From Amoebophrya sp. A120 (taxonomy: Eukaryota > Sar > Dinophyceae > Syndiniales > Amoebophryaceae), in contig CAJINV010000004.1 in NCBI GenBank assembly GCA_905178155.1, positions 558,609-622,608 on the forward strand: 64,000 nt of DNA. The letters run 5' to 3'. This document shows positions 1 through 12,000 of the stretch, piece by piece. The notes under the pieces were generated by a model. It was given only the letters and a program-made list of their open reading frames with translations. It was not told where the DNA came from and made no database searches. Position numbers and translations under genes: made by a program. Numbering within the stretch: the first letter of the stretch is position 1; each line of letters starts with the position of its first letter.

Positions 1-3000
1 GGTCCTGTCATCTCCGTGGTTGCCCCGGCAGAGTGGAAAGAGACCCTTTTGCTGCACAACCTGTTCCGGTGTCTGCACAACGTCCCGCCGCTCATCTGGA
101 ACAGTGAGTTGGCTACGAACAGCGCGCAGCATTCGCAGTGCGACGTGGCGGCGAACACCATGTGCAGCTTTCCGGCGTCGGACCAATACCATTCGCCGAC
201 GAGCACGCGAAGCAACAAATTCGGCTTCACGAGTACCTTCGGCGAGAACATAGCGGAGGGAAGTGGCGGCGATCACGACTTGATACGGGATTCTCAAACG
301 GTACATTCTCAACTGTTGCATGATGAAAGTTGTTTCATCGCGGGAAAAGTTCTACTAGTCGACGCGCTAAATTTTGGAGTAGCACGAGAATGTTGCGCTT
401 GCGCTTGCGTCCCACTTCTGTATAATGCAAAGCGCGCAATGGCAACCGCAAGGTCCCCCCTCTTTACATAAATTTGCTCTTGTTGCATCCCAAATTATCC
501 ATGTGACGGCTGAGAGTGTAACAGATGAGAGCGCCATACTTGAACTCGGGGACGTGGGCCCGCGCGACGAAATGGTGGTACGAGGACGAGATTTATCCAT
601 TATTATGTCTGGCTCTGGTAGAATGAATTTAGATTTACCATGCAGAACTCTTGGCGTACAAACATGTTTGCAACACAGCCTTTTTTATGGTCGAGACAGA
701 GACTTCGCATAAGTACATTATCCAGACCCAGGCAAGTATTTGCAGTGCATAAGATCATTCTAACCCAAAATTGGCCGACGGGCAGCGTGTCAGACCCGGC
801 AGAATCCCTGGCCTCCTTGAACACCAATGACATCACGGTCCCTGTCGCGAAATGGACGAACGAAGCTGCCGCCAGCGGCAGTGGCCTGGCCGAGGGACTG
901 CACGATGTGCCCGTTGTATGGGAGAAAAAAACTGTATAAGTGTATAGTTTGCAGTGGTGCGGAGGACGATGCAAGACAAAGACTGTCACGCTGGTCATCA
1001 TGCGTGCTGGATGTGCTCCAGAGGCTAATTTCATACGCGTTTTCACGTACCAGCTACGCTCATTTGTATATGCAAAACTCGGCTGTGACGCTCCTTTAGT
1101 GACTTCCTGGTATGACGTTGCTCTTACAAACTTTTCTTCTTGCATACGTTGCCGGGAGCGCGATCGGGCACTACACGCAGGTCGTCTGGGGCGACAGTTG
1201 GGAGCTCGGCTGCGCTGGGTTCCCAACCGGGAAAGCCGTTTTGTGTCAGTACGGGAGGGGAGGAAACATCGGGAGCGCCACCATGACGACGCATTTCAAG
1301 GAAAATGTGGTCGCCTTGTCGAAAACGGAACAGGAGTGCGCAGTATCGATGGCGCAAAAGTGTGTATATCTGTGTCTCGAGGAAAGCTATATATGCAATA
1401 TTTTCGGATGATTGATAAGCCACCTGAACCTCCGATAATGGAACCTAGTTGCAGCCCGTGACAAGTTTCTGAGCGATGTGATTCTCGTGGTCCGAAAAGT
1501 CTGAGAATATTTTTACAAGCCGCGTCTTTGCAGCTGTACATATCAAAAAATCGCATTTCTCTCTCTCTTCTTCACTTCTCCCAAGGATTAGTTGCAACTC
1601 TTGCGACTTTCCAGTCTCAGAGACGAGATGACATATTTGCGCTGCATACTTGGGAGCAAATGACGACCAGTACCAGGTGCAGGGGTCGGTGAAGATCTTC
1701 CTCCCGGGGGCCTCGGTCAGCACCTGCGGGAGCGCGGAGTCGTTTATTTTACTCGCGTAGCCTCTGCAAAAGTTAAAGTATTGCACTCGTACTATTGATT
1801 GGAATTGTGCATCTTCATGACGAGGGATTCAGATTCTTCTCCTTCATGTGAACCAGCAATACAAACAAATTACGCTTTTCCTACTTTTCCTCAGTGGATT
1901 TTTGATGCGGTTTCTTCTACTAGTTGTATGTAGTGAGGTCACCGAACGGTTCTAACCGGGGAGTTTTTTTGACATATACCCTCAAAAACGACCGGCAGTT
2001 TTGAAGCCTGTAGAGAGTTTTTTTGCATGAAAAAGATCCCAGCGTGCAAGCCTGTTTGGCTTACCTGGCACCGAATCGCCAGCGGATTCTATCGATCGCC
2101 ACTGGGTAAAACGACGCAGAGAAGCCAGCAAAAGGGGCGCCCTTCTGGGGCGCCCACCGCCTTGGTTTCTGGCGGTTTGGGGCGCCCAAAAGGGCGCCCG
2201 AAAAAAACGCACCGAAAATCAGAACAAGCGAAACAGCATGGCACGGCCGCGGTTTCGGAGCATTTTGGGCGGCCGCGAAAGCGGCCGCATTTTCGCCGGT
2301 TTCAGAGCCTGGGGGGCTTTGCAAAAAGCGCCGACCAGAAAAGTAAAAACGCAAAAAAGCAAAAGCGCGCCAGACGCGCAAAGCCAATCCGCATGCTACG
2401 GGCCCGATTTTTCTTCGCTTTTTGGGCGCCCCCCGTGGCACCCGGATCGGCCTCATAGCATGGGGGCTGGCTTTCGGAAAGGAATATCGGAAATTTGCCA
2501 AAATTTGCGACGTTTATCAAGCGGCCGCCATACCGTGCGGCCTAACGTTACTCACGGCGGTACGGCGAGCCCAGAAAAAGCAAAGCCGCGGCCAAGGCGA
2601 CGGCCGGCAAGAAAACGCCCACGACCTCACTACCTCCGCCCCGGCGGCTATATTTGGTACAACGACAAGATACTTTTGCAATGCATACTGCCCTCGAGAA
2701 GCCAGTGAAGGAAGCGTTTAAGGCGCATTTTTCGTTGACCAAGACTTCCTTCGACGTTTACATTGAGGACAAACCGAATTACGGAGCCAAGTGTATGGAC
2801 TTCTCAATAAGCGTCAGATTGATAGCTGTTGCGTTAATTTATGATTCAGAATTACAGCAAAAGTGAAGGGAGAAGCAGCTCGCTTGCGCGTTTTGCATTA
2901 CAGTTGTGGACCGGATTTTCATGCCGTTGAGCGCTTCGAGAACTTGTCATGCGCAGGAGCTTGGTCTCGTGCGCAATGATAGTGAATCTGCATGACAAAA

Positions 3001-6000
3001 AAATTATGTATAGATACAGTGAACTACATCAATGGCACGCTTGAGAATCTGATGAATTGCTCGGCCGAATCCTCGGGCATGTCATACGAGTTTGGGTTTA
3101 TCCTGAGGTCGTTATCCGCTGGGAAAGCAAAGTGTGTGAAAACCGCTTTGGCGGGCGACCTTTCTGCATTGTTCACCACCCTGCAGTATGCATTGCAAAA
3201 GTATCGTACTCGTATAAATGCATGACAATTTCCCTCAGCATGAGAAATAAAATTTGTAATGAGGATTTGCCTTGAAGAGAAAAAAATTTGTAATGCATGA
3301 TTGCAATTACTACGAGTACGATACTTTTGCAGAGGATATGCAGTCGAAATGCAACGAGTTTCCGGATTCTCAGGTAGGGGCGTGTGCCACGACGTTGTCC
3401 GGTGGGGTGAGCGATTTGAAGCTAGGAAGTGAATTTACCCTCGAATACAGGCCGCCCATGTATTCAGTGCAAAAGTGCGTCGCTATTGCTTGTAAGTGGT
3501 GTTGCATTCATGCATTCTGGCAGAGTTGTAGACTACCTGTTTGTGATTGTGAGCTTAACAACATTTTTTAGCCTGACGGGCTCGAAATTTCATCCTGAAA
3601 AGGAGCGAGCTTGTTGTAAGCAGGCCTTGTACAACAGCCAGTTGTGCGATAGTACTTTTGCACGGGATAAGACGAGCGATGAGGCCACTGTCACCGCTGA
3701 CGCAGACTGCACCAGCGGGGCGGGAACGGGAGGAACAGCAGCTTCGACGGTATCCACGACAGTCAATTTCCCGTACACGTTTTTGCATGTGGATTCTCCA
3801 TGACACACTTTCCCTTCGCCTTCGATCCTCTGCTGCATGACAAGTGTTACTCTCTACGCTAGCGAAAAAAATATTTGTGATGCCTTTTCTAGCTCGTAAG
3901 TTGTATCCGGGACCGGGAAATTTAGACTGCATAGACGGCGGCCCCGGCTGCCACCACAACCCCGGTTGTCACCGTAACCTCCGCTACGACAGCCGCGGCA
4001 ACGTCGTCCTCAACTTCAAGCACAAGCTCAACGTCTACATCAACGTCGACGTCGAGCACAAGTACCAGTACGACCACAACAACCACCACAGAGGCGTCGA
4101 CAACTACGACGACCACAACGACCACAACGACCACAACGACGACAACCACGACGACCACGACGACCACGACAACAACGACCACCACCACAACGACGACCAC
4201 CACCACTACCACCACCACGACAACCACCACCACCACGACCACGACAACCACCCTCCCGAAGTTCCTGCGTTCTTTCCAGGTAGAGCTCACCGTGCCTTCC
4301 AGCGAGACGGCGGCGTCCATGGCGGCGAATGCGGACTTTTTGAAGGCCATGAAGAACGGCACGCAGTTCTACTTCAATCACGACCCTGCTTTGAGTTTCG
4401 CGGTTGCCGATCTGGTGGAATACACTCTCGCTGCGTCCGCCGTGCAGACGAGCTCGGACACCGAGGCATTTGTGGATGCGAACTACACCGCACAAGTTCC
4501 GTATCAAATGTAAATATGTCTGGGTCTGGAAGAATGCAACTTGTGATGCCGCATTTGGATTTCAAAAAAATCTGTATTGCATGAGCAGCAAAGGGAGTAT
4601 AATTTTTGCTACGGCAAGAGGGCGCTTGTCATGCGGAATAGGCATCAAGAAGCCCTCAAAAAATCTCTGATGCTAGGGCATGCATCACAAACATCTTGGC
4701 TCATGTGAAACTTGCATGACAAGTCTCAGAATCTTCCAGACCCAGACAGTTTTGCAGTGCATATTCCGCAGGGGCAGCTGATGTCCGACTTCGAGGCGCG
4801 GTGGCCAGACCCAAACTTATCTTCCGACCTATGCAAGAAAAAAACTGTGTAAGTGTAAATTTGTGTTGCAGAAGATGCGACAGAGTTACACCTGTCATGC
4901 CAAACAGCCATGAAGTCCTCTTTTCATGTGTGTTTTCCCTTAAAAACCATGCATGACAGGCTTTCTCTGTCATGTAGAGCAAATTTGTGATGCTGTTCCT
5001 CAAAGAAAGTTACACTTACACAGTTTTTTTCCTGGATACGACCAGCTAGATTTGTATTGCCGGGCAGTGTCGAGGAAAAAGCTCGAGTCAAGTCACTTTT
5101 ACACACAAGTCATCTGCTGGATTTGTTCATACTCCGACTTATTGTTGAGCAGAGGCGTTTTAGTCCGCTTGCTCCTGGAGAAGATTTTTTTGAAAGTTTT
5201 CGAAAGTTCAGTTTTGCAGTTTTCAATTTCTTTTAGCCGTTGGAGCAAAGCGGCCTCTGGACAAGTTGTCGGCGGGTCCTGTGCTTTCGCATTCGCGTAC
5301 GGTGTGGACGCGAAATTAGAAGGCTGCTGGCACAAGACCTCGGTGACGGCAGCGATCTTGCAGGCACGACAGGGAAGAGAGCAGCGGTTTCCAGATTTCG
5401 CGAGGACCGAAGATGGATGCCATAATCGTTTCCGGTGAGCTCCTTGATGCAGTGGCAGCTGCAGGGACGGTTTCTCTGATGTTGTGACTAAGAGTGCCGC
5501 AATCTCAAACGTGCAAGCACTACAGTGACGCTCGCATCAACTCCAATGGTACCATGTCGTCCACAATAGAAAATTGATATAGTGTCTGTCGTGATAAAAA
5601 ATCATAAATGTGGTCACGCATTTTAACCTTGTAGTTGTATGACGAGGAAAGAACGACGTAAAAATTGAAACCTGTAGTCGGAATTTGAAAATGAGGTCTA
5701 CCTGTATTTTAACTTAAATCGCTCGTATATTTGGATCAATCTCTTCTAAATCCATCGGAAGAACAACAAGCAGAAGATTTTTATCGTGTGAGAAAGACAG
5801 ACTAGACTTGACTCAAAGCTTTTTTCTCCTGCACACCTCGCTGAAACAGTACATCGACGACTCAGTCACGGTTGCGGCGATCTCGGGCGTTTCTGTCGTC
5901 TCAGTTGTGTCCCAGCAATCGCCTACCACGACAACCACCACGACGACCACCACTACGACAACGACCACCACGACGACCACCACCACCACGACAACCACCA

Positions 6001-9000
6001 CCACCACGACTACCACGACAACAACACTCCCATCGTTCAGTAGGAAGTTCACCATCCAGCTGAACACCCCGTCGACGGAGACGGCCAGTAGCATTGCGGC
6101 GATGCATATTCATTGCAAATATGTCTGGGTCTGGAGAAGTGCCAGGTTTGTCATGCATATTTTCCATGACCCATGATGTCTATGATGCATGCCCTAGCGT
6201 CACAGATTCTGCGAGGACTTTCTGATGCTTATACCGCATGAGAGACGCCCTCTCCGCGTAGCAAACACTGGACCCTTTTTGCTGTTCATGCAATACAGAT
6301 CTCATGTAGGATCCAAAGGTAGCATCACAAGTTGCTTCCTTCCCACCAAGACATATTTGCAGTGCATAATGCAGTCGGTGGTCGATGCCATGAAGAACGG
6401 CACGCAGTACTACTTCAATAGCGATCCGGCCTTGAGCTTCGCGTATGAAAGCCTCAGGTTGGAAATCCTCAAAGTGGAAATGATTTGTAATGCAAAAAAA
6501 CGACTCCAGCTGAAGCGCCATTTGTAGTCGGCGCATGACAAATTTCCCGGGCACTTAAAGCATGTCTGTCATGCAGGTTAAGGCAAAGGGGTGTCCTTCT
6601 CTCGTGCTAAGCAGCACTCCAATTCTTTACCCCTAGCAGGACAATAGTCGGCCTCCATTTTCGCGTCCTCTGCAATACAGGCTTTTTTGCTTCGCATTTC
6701 ATGCATCACAAATCATTTTCACTCTGAGGATTTCCATTCTGAGGCTTTCATATCGCGATGAGCGACCTGACGCAGTTCGAGGTGGCCGCGGCGTCGAACC
6801 AGTCCGCCAGCGTGACTTTAGCCGACATTGACGTCACGTATACCGCGCAAGTGCCCTCCGGGCAAGCTCTGTCCGACTACGAAACGAGGTGGCCGGATCC
6901 GGATTTATCCACGGACCAGCAGGATCTGTTGAAGCAGTACATCAATGAGAGCAGCACTATGGCATCGAACCCGGATATCACGGTGAGTAGCGCAGATATT
7001 GTGAGTCAGCCGAGTCCAACGACGACCACGACGACCTCAACTAGTACGACTACGACTACCAGTACCACGACAACAACGTCGACAACCACCACAACAACGA
7101 GTACTAGTACGACAACGACCGAAGCAAGTACGAGTACCACCCAGGCTGCCACGACAACTCAAGCTGCTACAAGTACTGATGCTTCGAATACTACGACGGA
7201 AGCGCCAACCACTCAAGCTGCTACTACTGCTGCTTCGAATGCTACGACGGAGGCGCCGACGACTCAAGCTGCTACTACTGTTGCTTCGAATGCTACAACG
7301 GAGGCGCCAACGACTCAAGCAGCGACGACGCAGGCACCCAATACAACTACCGAAGCCCCGACCACCGCAGCTGCGACAACGCAGGCACCCAATACAACTA
7401 CCGAGGCCCCAACAACCGCAGCTGCGACAACGCAGGCACCCAATACAACTACCGAGGCCCCGACCACGACTGCAGCAACGACGGTGGCCGCGACGACGGT
7501 GGCAGCTGCAACCACCGCCGCTGCAACCACAGCAGCCGCCACAACCGCTGCTGCAACGACTACCGCGCTGCCGACTTTACAGTTCGGAGGCTCGGTGGCC
7601 TGTTCGGGGGACCCGCAGACCTGTGCCTCGGACCCGGACCTGGTCAGTGCCATGAAGCAGGGGACGGCCACGTATTTGGCGAATTCGCTCCCGGGCACCA
7701 CGGCGGCCGACCTGCAGAACTTCCAGCTGACGGTGACCAACACGTCCATGTTCTTGCTGGAGTTTGAGTTCTCCTACGGCACACAAAGAGCGGACGTGGA
7801 CGTCGTCGCCTCGTTTCAAATCGCCGTGCCGGCAAACGAGACGGCGGCACTAGATCAGGCGTTCCCGGCGGCCGGATTGGACAGCGCGGCGTTGAACAGC
7901 CTGAGCAGTGTATCGTAAGGAAAAATCCCCCCTCCCCATATTGAAAGTGCATCCATCTGAAAATTTGTGATGCAGATTTGAATTTGTGACGACCACAAGT
8001 CGCGTCTGTCTTGCAAGGAGGCAAGTCCAGGCCGCCCGGCACGTTGTGCAGGCGATTTGTAACGTCGTAGGGCCTACAGGGCAGCCGTCTATCATGCTAG
8101 GCGCCTACACCCAAAGCCCCTACCTAGGCTTGCGAGCTGCGTGCGGAGCTCTACTGCAGCACAGATTTGGTTTGTGTACTGAAATACAGCGCCACAAATT
8201 TCGTTTTTGATATGGGATGGGGGCTTGTTTCGCTTTGATACAGTGCGGTTACCAGTGCGGTCTCTGCGGCTGCGATCCCGGGAATCGCTGTGAACTCTCT
8301 GAGCAGCATGCCATATGCATTGCAAAAGTATCATGTTCATACTACGTTGCAAAAATTTCTGTTTTGGAGTTTACCGGGTACGCGGTTAAGAGTTTGTCGA
8401 CGTAATTTACAAAGGGACGCCCTGCCCTTAGTTTCCCAACATGACAAATTTTGGAAGAAGAAAAAATGCAATTTCTTGTAGTGTTGATATAGGTAAATAA
8501 CAAACTAGATTTGTCATGCTGTGCTGCACTTAGTACGAGTTTGCGAAGATACTTTTGCAAAGCATATACCACGGCCGACGACGACGGCCCCGCCAGCAGC
8601 AACGACGCAGGCTATCCAAGAAAAAACACCCATCCACATCCAATTTGTCATGCAAAACATGCATAAAATTCTGTATTTGTCATGCAAAAAATGGATGTTG
8701 ATGGGTGTTTTTTCCGTGGATACAGGCCGCGGCGACCACACAAGCCCTAGCGGCAAACACGACGGAAGCGCCCACGACCACAGAAGCTCCTACCACGTAT
8801 TGTGAGGAAAAATCCCCCCTCCCCATACCAAAACGGGATACTTCAGAAAATTTATGATGCTGATTTCGGGCCACAAATCGTCTCTGTATTGCCAGAAGGC
8901 AAATCCAAAGGCCTGGCCGCGTTCTGCCGGCAATTTGTAATGCTGTATGGCCTACGGCGGATATGTCTGCATTGCTAAGCGCCTCCGCAAAAACGCCCCT

Positions 9001-12000
9001 ACTCCGGCCTTGTATCAGTTACAGTTTGCAGTCCTCTACTGCAAGACAAATCCGATTTGTGTACACAAATGAATCCCGCATCACAGATTTCCATCTCGAT
9101 ATAGGGAGGGAGATTTTTCCTTTTGATACCACGGAGGCACCAACCACAGTGGCGGTCGTGGCGAACACCACAGTCGCGCCGGCAACTACGACGGGCATGC
9201 CACCTGCGACGACCACAGCAGCTCCTGCTCCGCCGGCGGCAAATATGACGAAGTATCAACTGCAAAAATGTCTGGTTCTGGAAGATTGCAACTTGTAAAT
9301 GCTGTTTTTGGACTGTAAAAACAATTTGTATTGCATGACCAGCAAGATGAGGGGTACGCTTACACTTTTTGCTTCACGGGCAGGGCATTATTTCTCATGC
9401 GGACAGTGCATCAGGAAGCCCTCTGAAAGTCTGAGACGCTAGGTTGTGCATTACAGGCATCATGTGTCATGAGAAATATGCATGACAAATCTTGCATTTT
9501 TCCAGACCCAGACACTTTTGCATTTGATACGAAGCTGTTCCGGGCAATCTCGGTGGATCTCGAGATTCCATCCAGCATGACGGCAGACCAGTTGGCCCAG
9601 GATCCGGACTTTATGTTGGCCATCCAAGAAACCTACAGCAGCTATCTAGAGACGCAGATCGGGGCGGCTGGGCACAACGCGGGGGCGGTGAAGGTCGAGC
9701 CGACGGACGTGATGGACATTGTGGTCACGGTTCTGGGTGCCGCGACGCCTTTTCTCTTCTTGCAGACCGGCATGGAAAGTGAGATGGACATGGAAGAGGC
9801 TGTGTACGCGCAAGAAAATTCGATGTCTACACAGCTGGTGCGACAGTCAAAAACCCAAGCGGAAGAAAAGACGTTGACGGCTGGCAAAAGCAAGCACAAA
9901 AAAGCTGAAGCCGGCCACAAAAGCAAGAAGCACCGGCAGCACCATAAGAAGCAGGGCAACAAGGGGAAGACAACAAGTAGTAAGAGTACGAAAGAACAAT
10001 CCTCGGAGAACAATTACGAGTCGGGCGCCTTGTTGAATCTGCAGCAAGCGAAGCGCTCCCAGCCGGTAACCCTGCAGGTGAACGCCAATGTCCAGGTGCC
10101 GAACACGCTCTATGCATTGTAAAAGTGTCTGGGTCTGGGAGATTCTGAGACTTGTCATGCACGTTTTGCATGAGCCATGATGTCTGTGATGCATGCCGTA
10201 GCATCACAGGGCTTTCGAGACGTTCGTGATGCCTGTTTCGCATGACAAATGCCCTGTCCGCGTAGCAAAAATTACTATTACATTCCCTTTGCTACTCATG
10301 GTCATGCAATACAAATTTTTTTGGAATCCAAATGCAGCATCACAAGTTGGGTTCTTCCAGACCCAGACATTTTTGCATTTGATACGCTCTCCGCCGTGGC
10401 CAACGCAGCCTGGACCGCCACGGCCCCGCCTTCGAGTTTGATGACCGGACTTTTGACCGCCAATCTGCAGTCAAAATCGGGCTTGTCCACAATCACCGTG
10501 ACTGGTATCAACTACGCCACAACGACCACCACCTCAACCTCGACCATGGCCACGTTTCCGCCCACAACTCTGCCCCCACCTACGACACTACCAGTCGCGG
10601 TAACAACTACAACCACGACGACCACGACCACAACGACGACCACCACGACGACCACGACCACGACGACAACCACTACTACGACGGCGACGAGCATCCCGAA
10701 CTGGGTGGCGTCGCTGTTCCGGCTCGTCAAGGGTGCGCTGAAGAACCAGACCCCGGTATCCTGTGTAAAAACGTCTCCATCCCAGAGGTGTCATGCAGAT
10801 TTGCGATCACAGGAAGATTTGTAGTGCGCATCTCCATGAGAGGCATTTCCAATCGCATTTTGGAATTTGTAATGCTGTAAAGGAATGAGCAGACGGATTT
10901 GTGATGCTGCTGAACTAGCTAAACAGGACTACACAACTACGAAGCCAAACTTGTCATGCGCAGCAGCCAAAGGTTGTCGATTTGTCTTGCAGATTTCCCA
11001 ACTTGAGTATGAGGTGTGAACGTTTTTACAAATGATACCCGGGGCCGGCCCCTACGGTGATTCCAATTCCGGCACCTGCACCGGCGCCGTTGCCGCCTCC
11101 GCCGGCACCGATGATTTTCCCCGACAACGGGGGGTCAGCGGCGGCGTCCGCGTCTGCAGAAGCGTTTAAGTCCTTGTCGAGCGCGATGGCCAGTATGATG
11201 ACGAACCAGGCGAACAAACCCACACCGCCGCAGCCGAATATCAACATTACAATTGGAAGCGGTAGTACTTTCTTGGATTTTTCATAAATGCAGTTTCTAT
11301 TTCTACTTGTGAAAGCACTCTAATAGTTGTACGTGGTTATTTCCGTTTCTCACCTGCGTTGTAATATAGTATGCCGCAACTACCCAGATCGTTAGAGATC
11401 ATAGAAATATCAATACAACAGACGCACTGAACCCGAATTCGCAGTCTGGCGGATCGAGCCCCGACCCTAGCAAGCAGCAGGGGGTGAACATTCCGCAGAG
11501 TCTGCAGGTCTACGGTGGCGGCCCGAACCCCGGCGTGTCTTACCAAGCGAACCTGCGCGGCCGGCGCCGACGCGCGCAACAGCAGCAGCCTTTGGTGATC
11601 AACAACGGTCCGCTCCCCTACGTCCCCCCGGGCGGGAATTATCCACCACTGGTGAGCGGCGGCGTACCGGCCTACCCGCCGTACCCGTTTGTCTACCCCG
11701 GCGGGGGTGCCCCGGTAGCGACGCAGCAGTCGAGCGGAGGAGCAGCTCCGGTGTCCCAGACGCAGCAAGTCGGCGGCACGTCTTTCCAGCCAGCGCAGCA
11801 AGTCGTTCCTATGGCTGCACCTATCGAAGTGAAAAAAGCCCCCACCCCATATCGGAAACGAAAGGTGCGCGAATTTGTGGTGCTGTATTTGAGTACATAA
11901 ATCGACTTGTATTGCTAGAAGGCCAATAGACGAAGCTGCGGCCTAAATTGCAGGTAGTCTGTCATGCTGTTTCCCCCTTCCAGTTGCCTCCTGTCATCTT

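Larger units (their letters stand above)
1..1343 (+). other. CAP (SCP/Tpx-1/Ag5-like) domain of gene 1, exons 1-4
   Basis: Joined exons show the family landmarks in order: an N-terminal LLLHNLFRCLHNVPPLIWN block (the His-Asn...Arg and PL.W pattern of CAP helix 1), FGENIAEG (the GENI motif), TWARATKWWYEDE before the second intron, GHYTQVVW (CAP1 signature), and CQYGRGGN (CAP2 signature). Between the Trp/Glu block and GHYTQVVW lies about 50 extra residues (exon 3), longer than usual. CAP proteins are mostly secreted and bind sterols or lipids or act as host-interaction factors; which applies here cannot be read from sequence. Confidence 0.85.
9535..11821 (+). other. C-terminal half of gene 1, exons 20-23: repeat domain, basic stretch, Thr tract, Pro-rich
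   Basis: Exon 20 opens with a domain copy (VDLEIPSSMTADQL, DPDFMLAIQETYSSYLE), then a Lys/His-rich stretch about 45 residues long. Exon 21 carries a second Thr tract (about 10606-10690) ending in IPNWVASLFRLVKGALKNQ. Exon 22 is Pro/Ala-rich. A GT-AG intron joins exons 22 and 23 (donor after 11261, acceptor before 11422). Exon 23 is Gln/Gly/Pro/Tyr-rich. Low-complexity extracellular segments are likely; no named domain is seen. Confidence 0.6.

Noticed and set aside
1651-1760. Gene end at the TAG of 1758
   Set aside because: The TAG is the first part of a family B introner; removal continues the frame into exon 6.
2027-2708. Arg/Lys-rich frames on both strands
   Set aside because: GC-rich palindromic cargo inside an introner gives long frames by composition.
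3922-4362. Poly-Val or His/Asp-rich proteins over the ACN repeats (also 5813-6094, 10512-10730, 26439-26621)
   Set aside because: Shadow frames of the poly-Thr coding tracts; the Thr frame continues into conserved domain sequence and the others do not.
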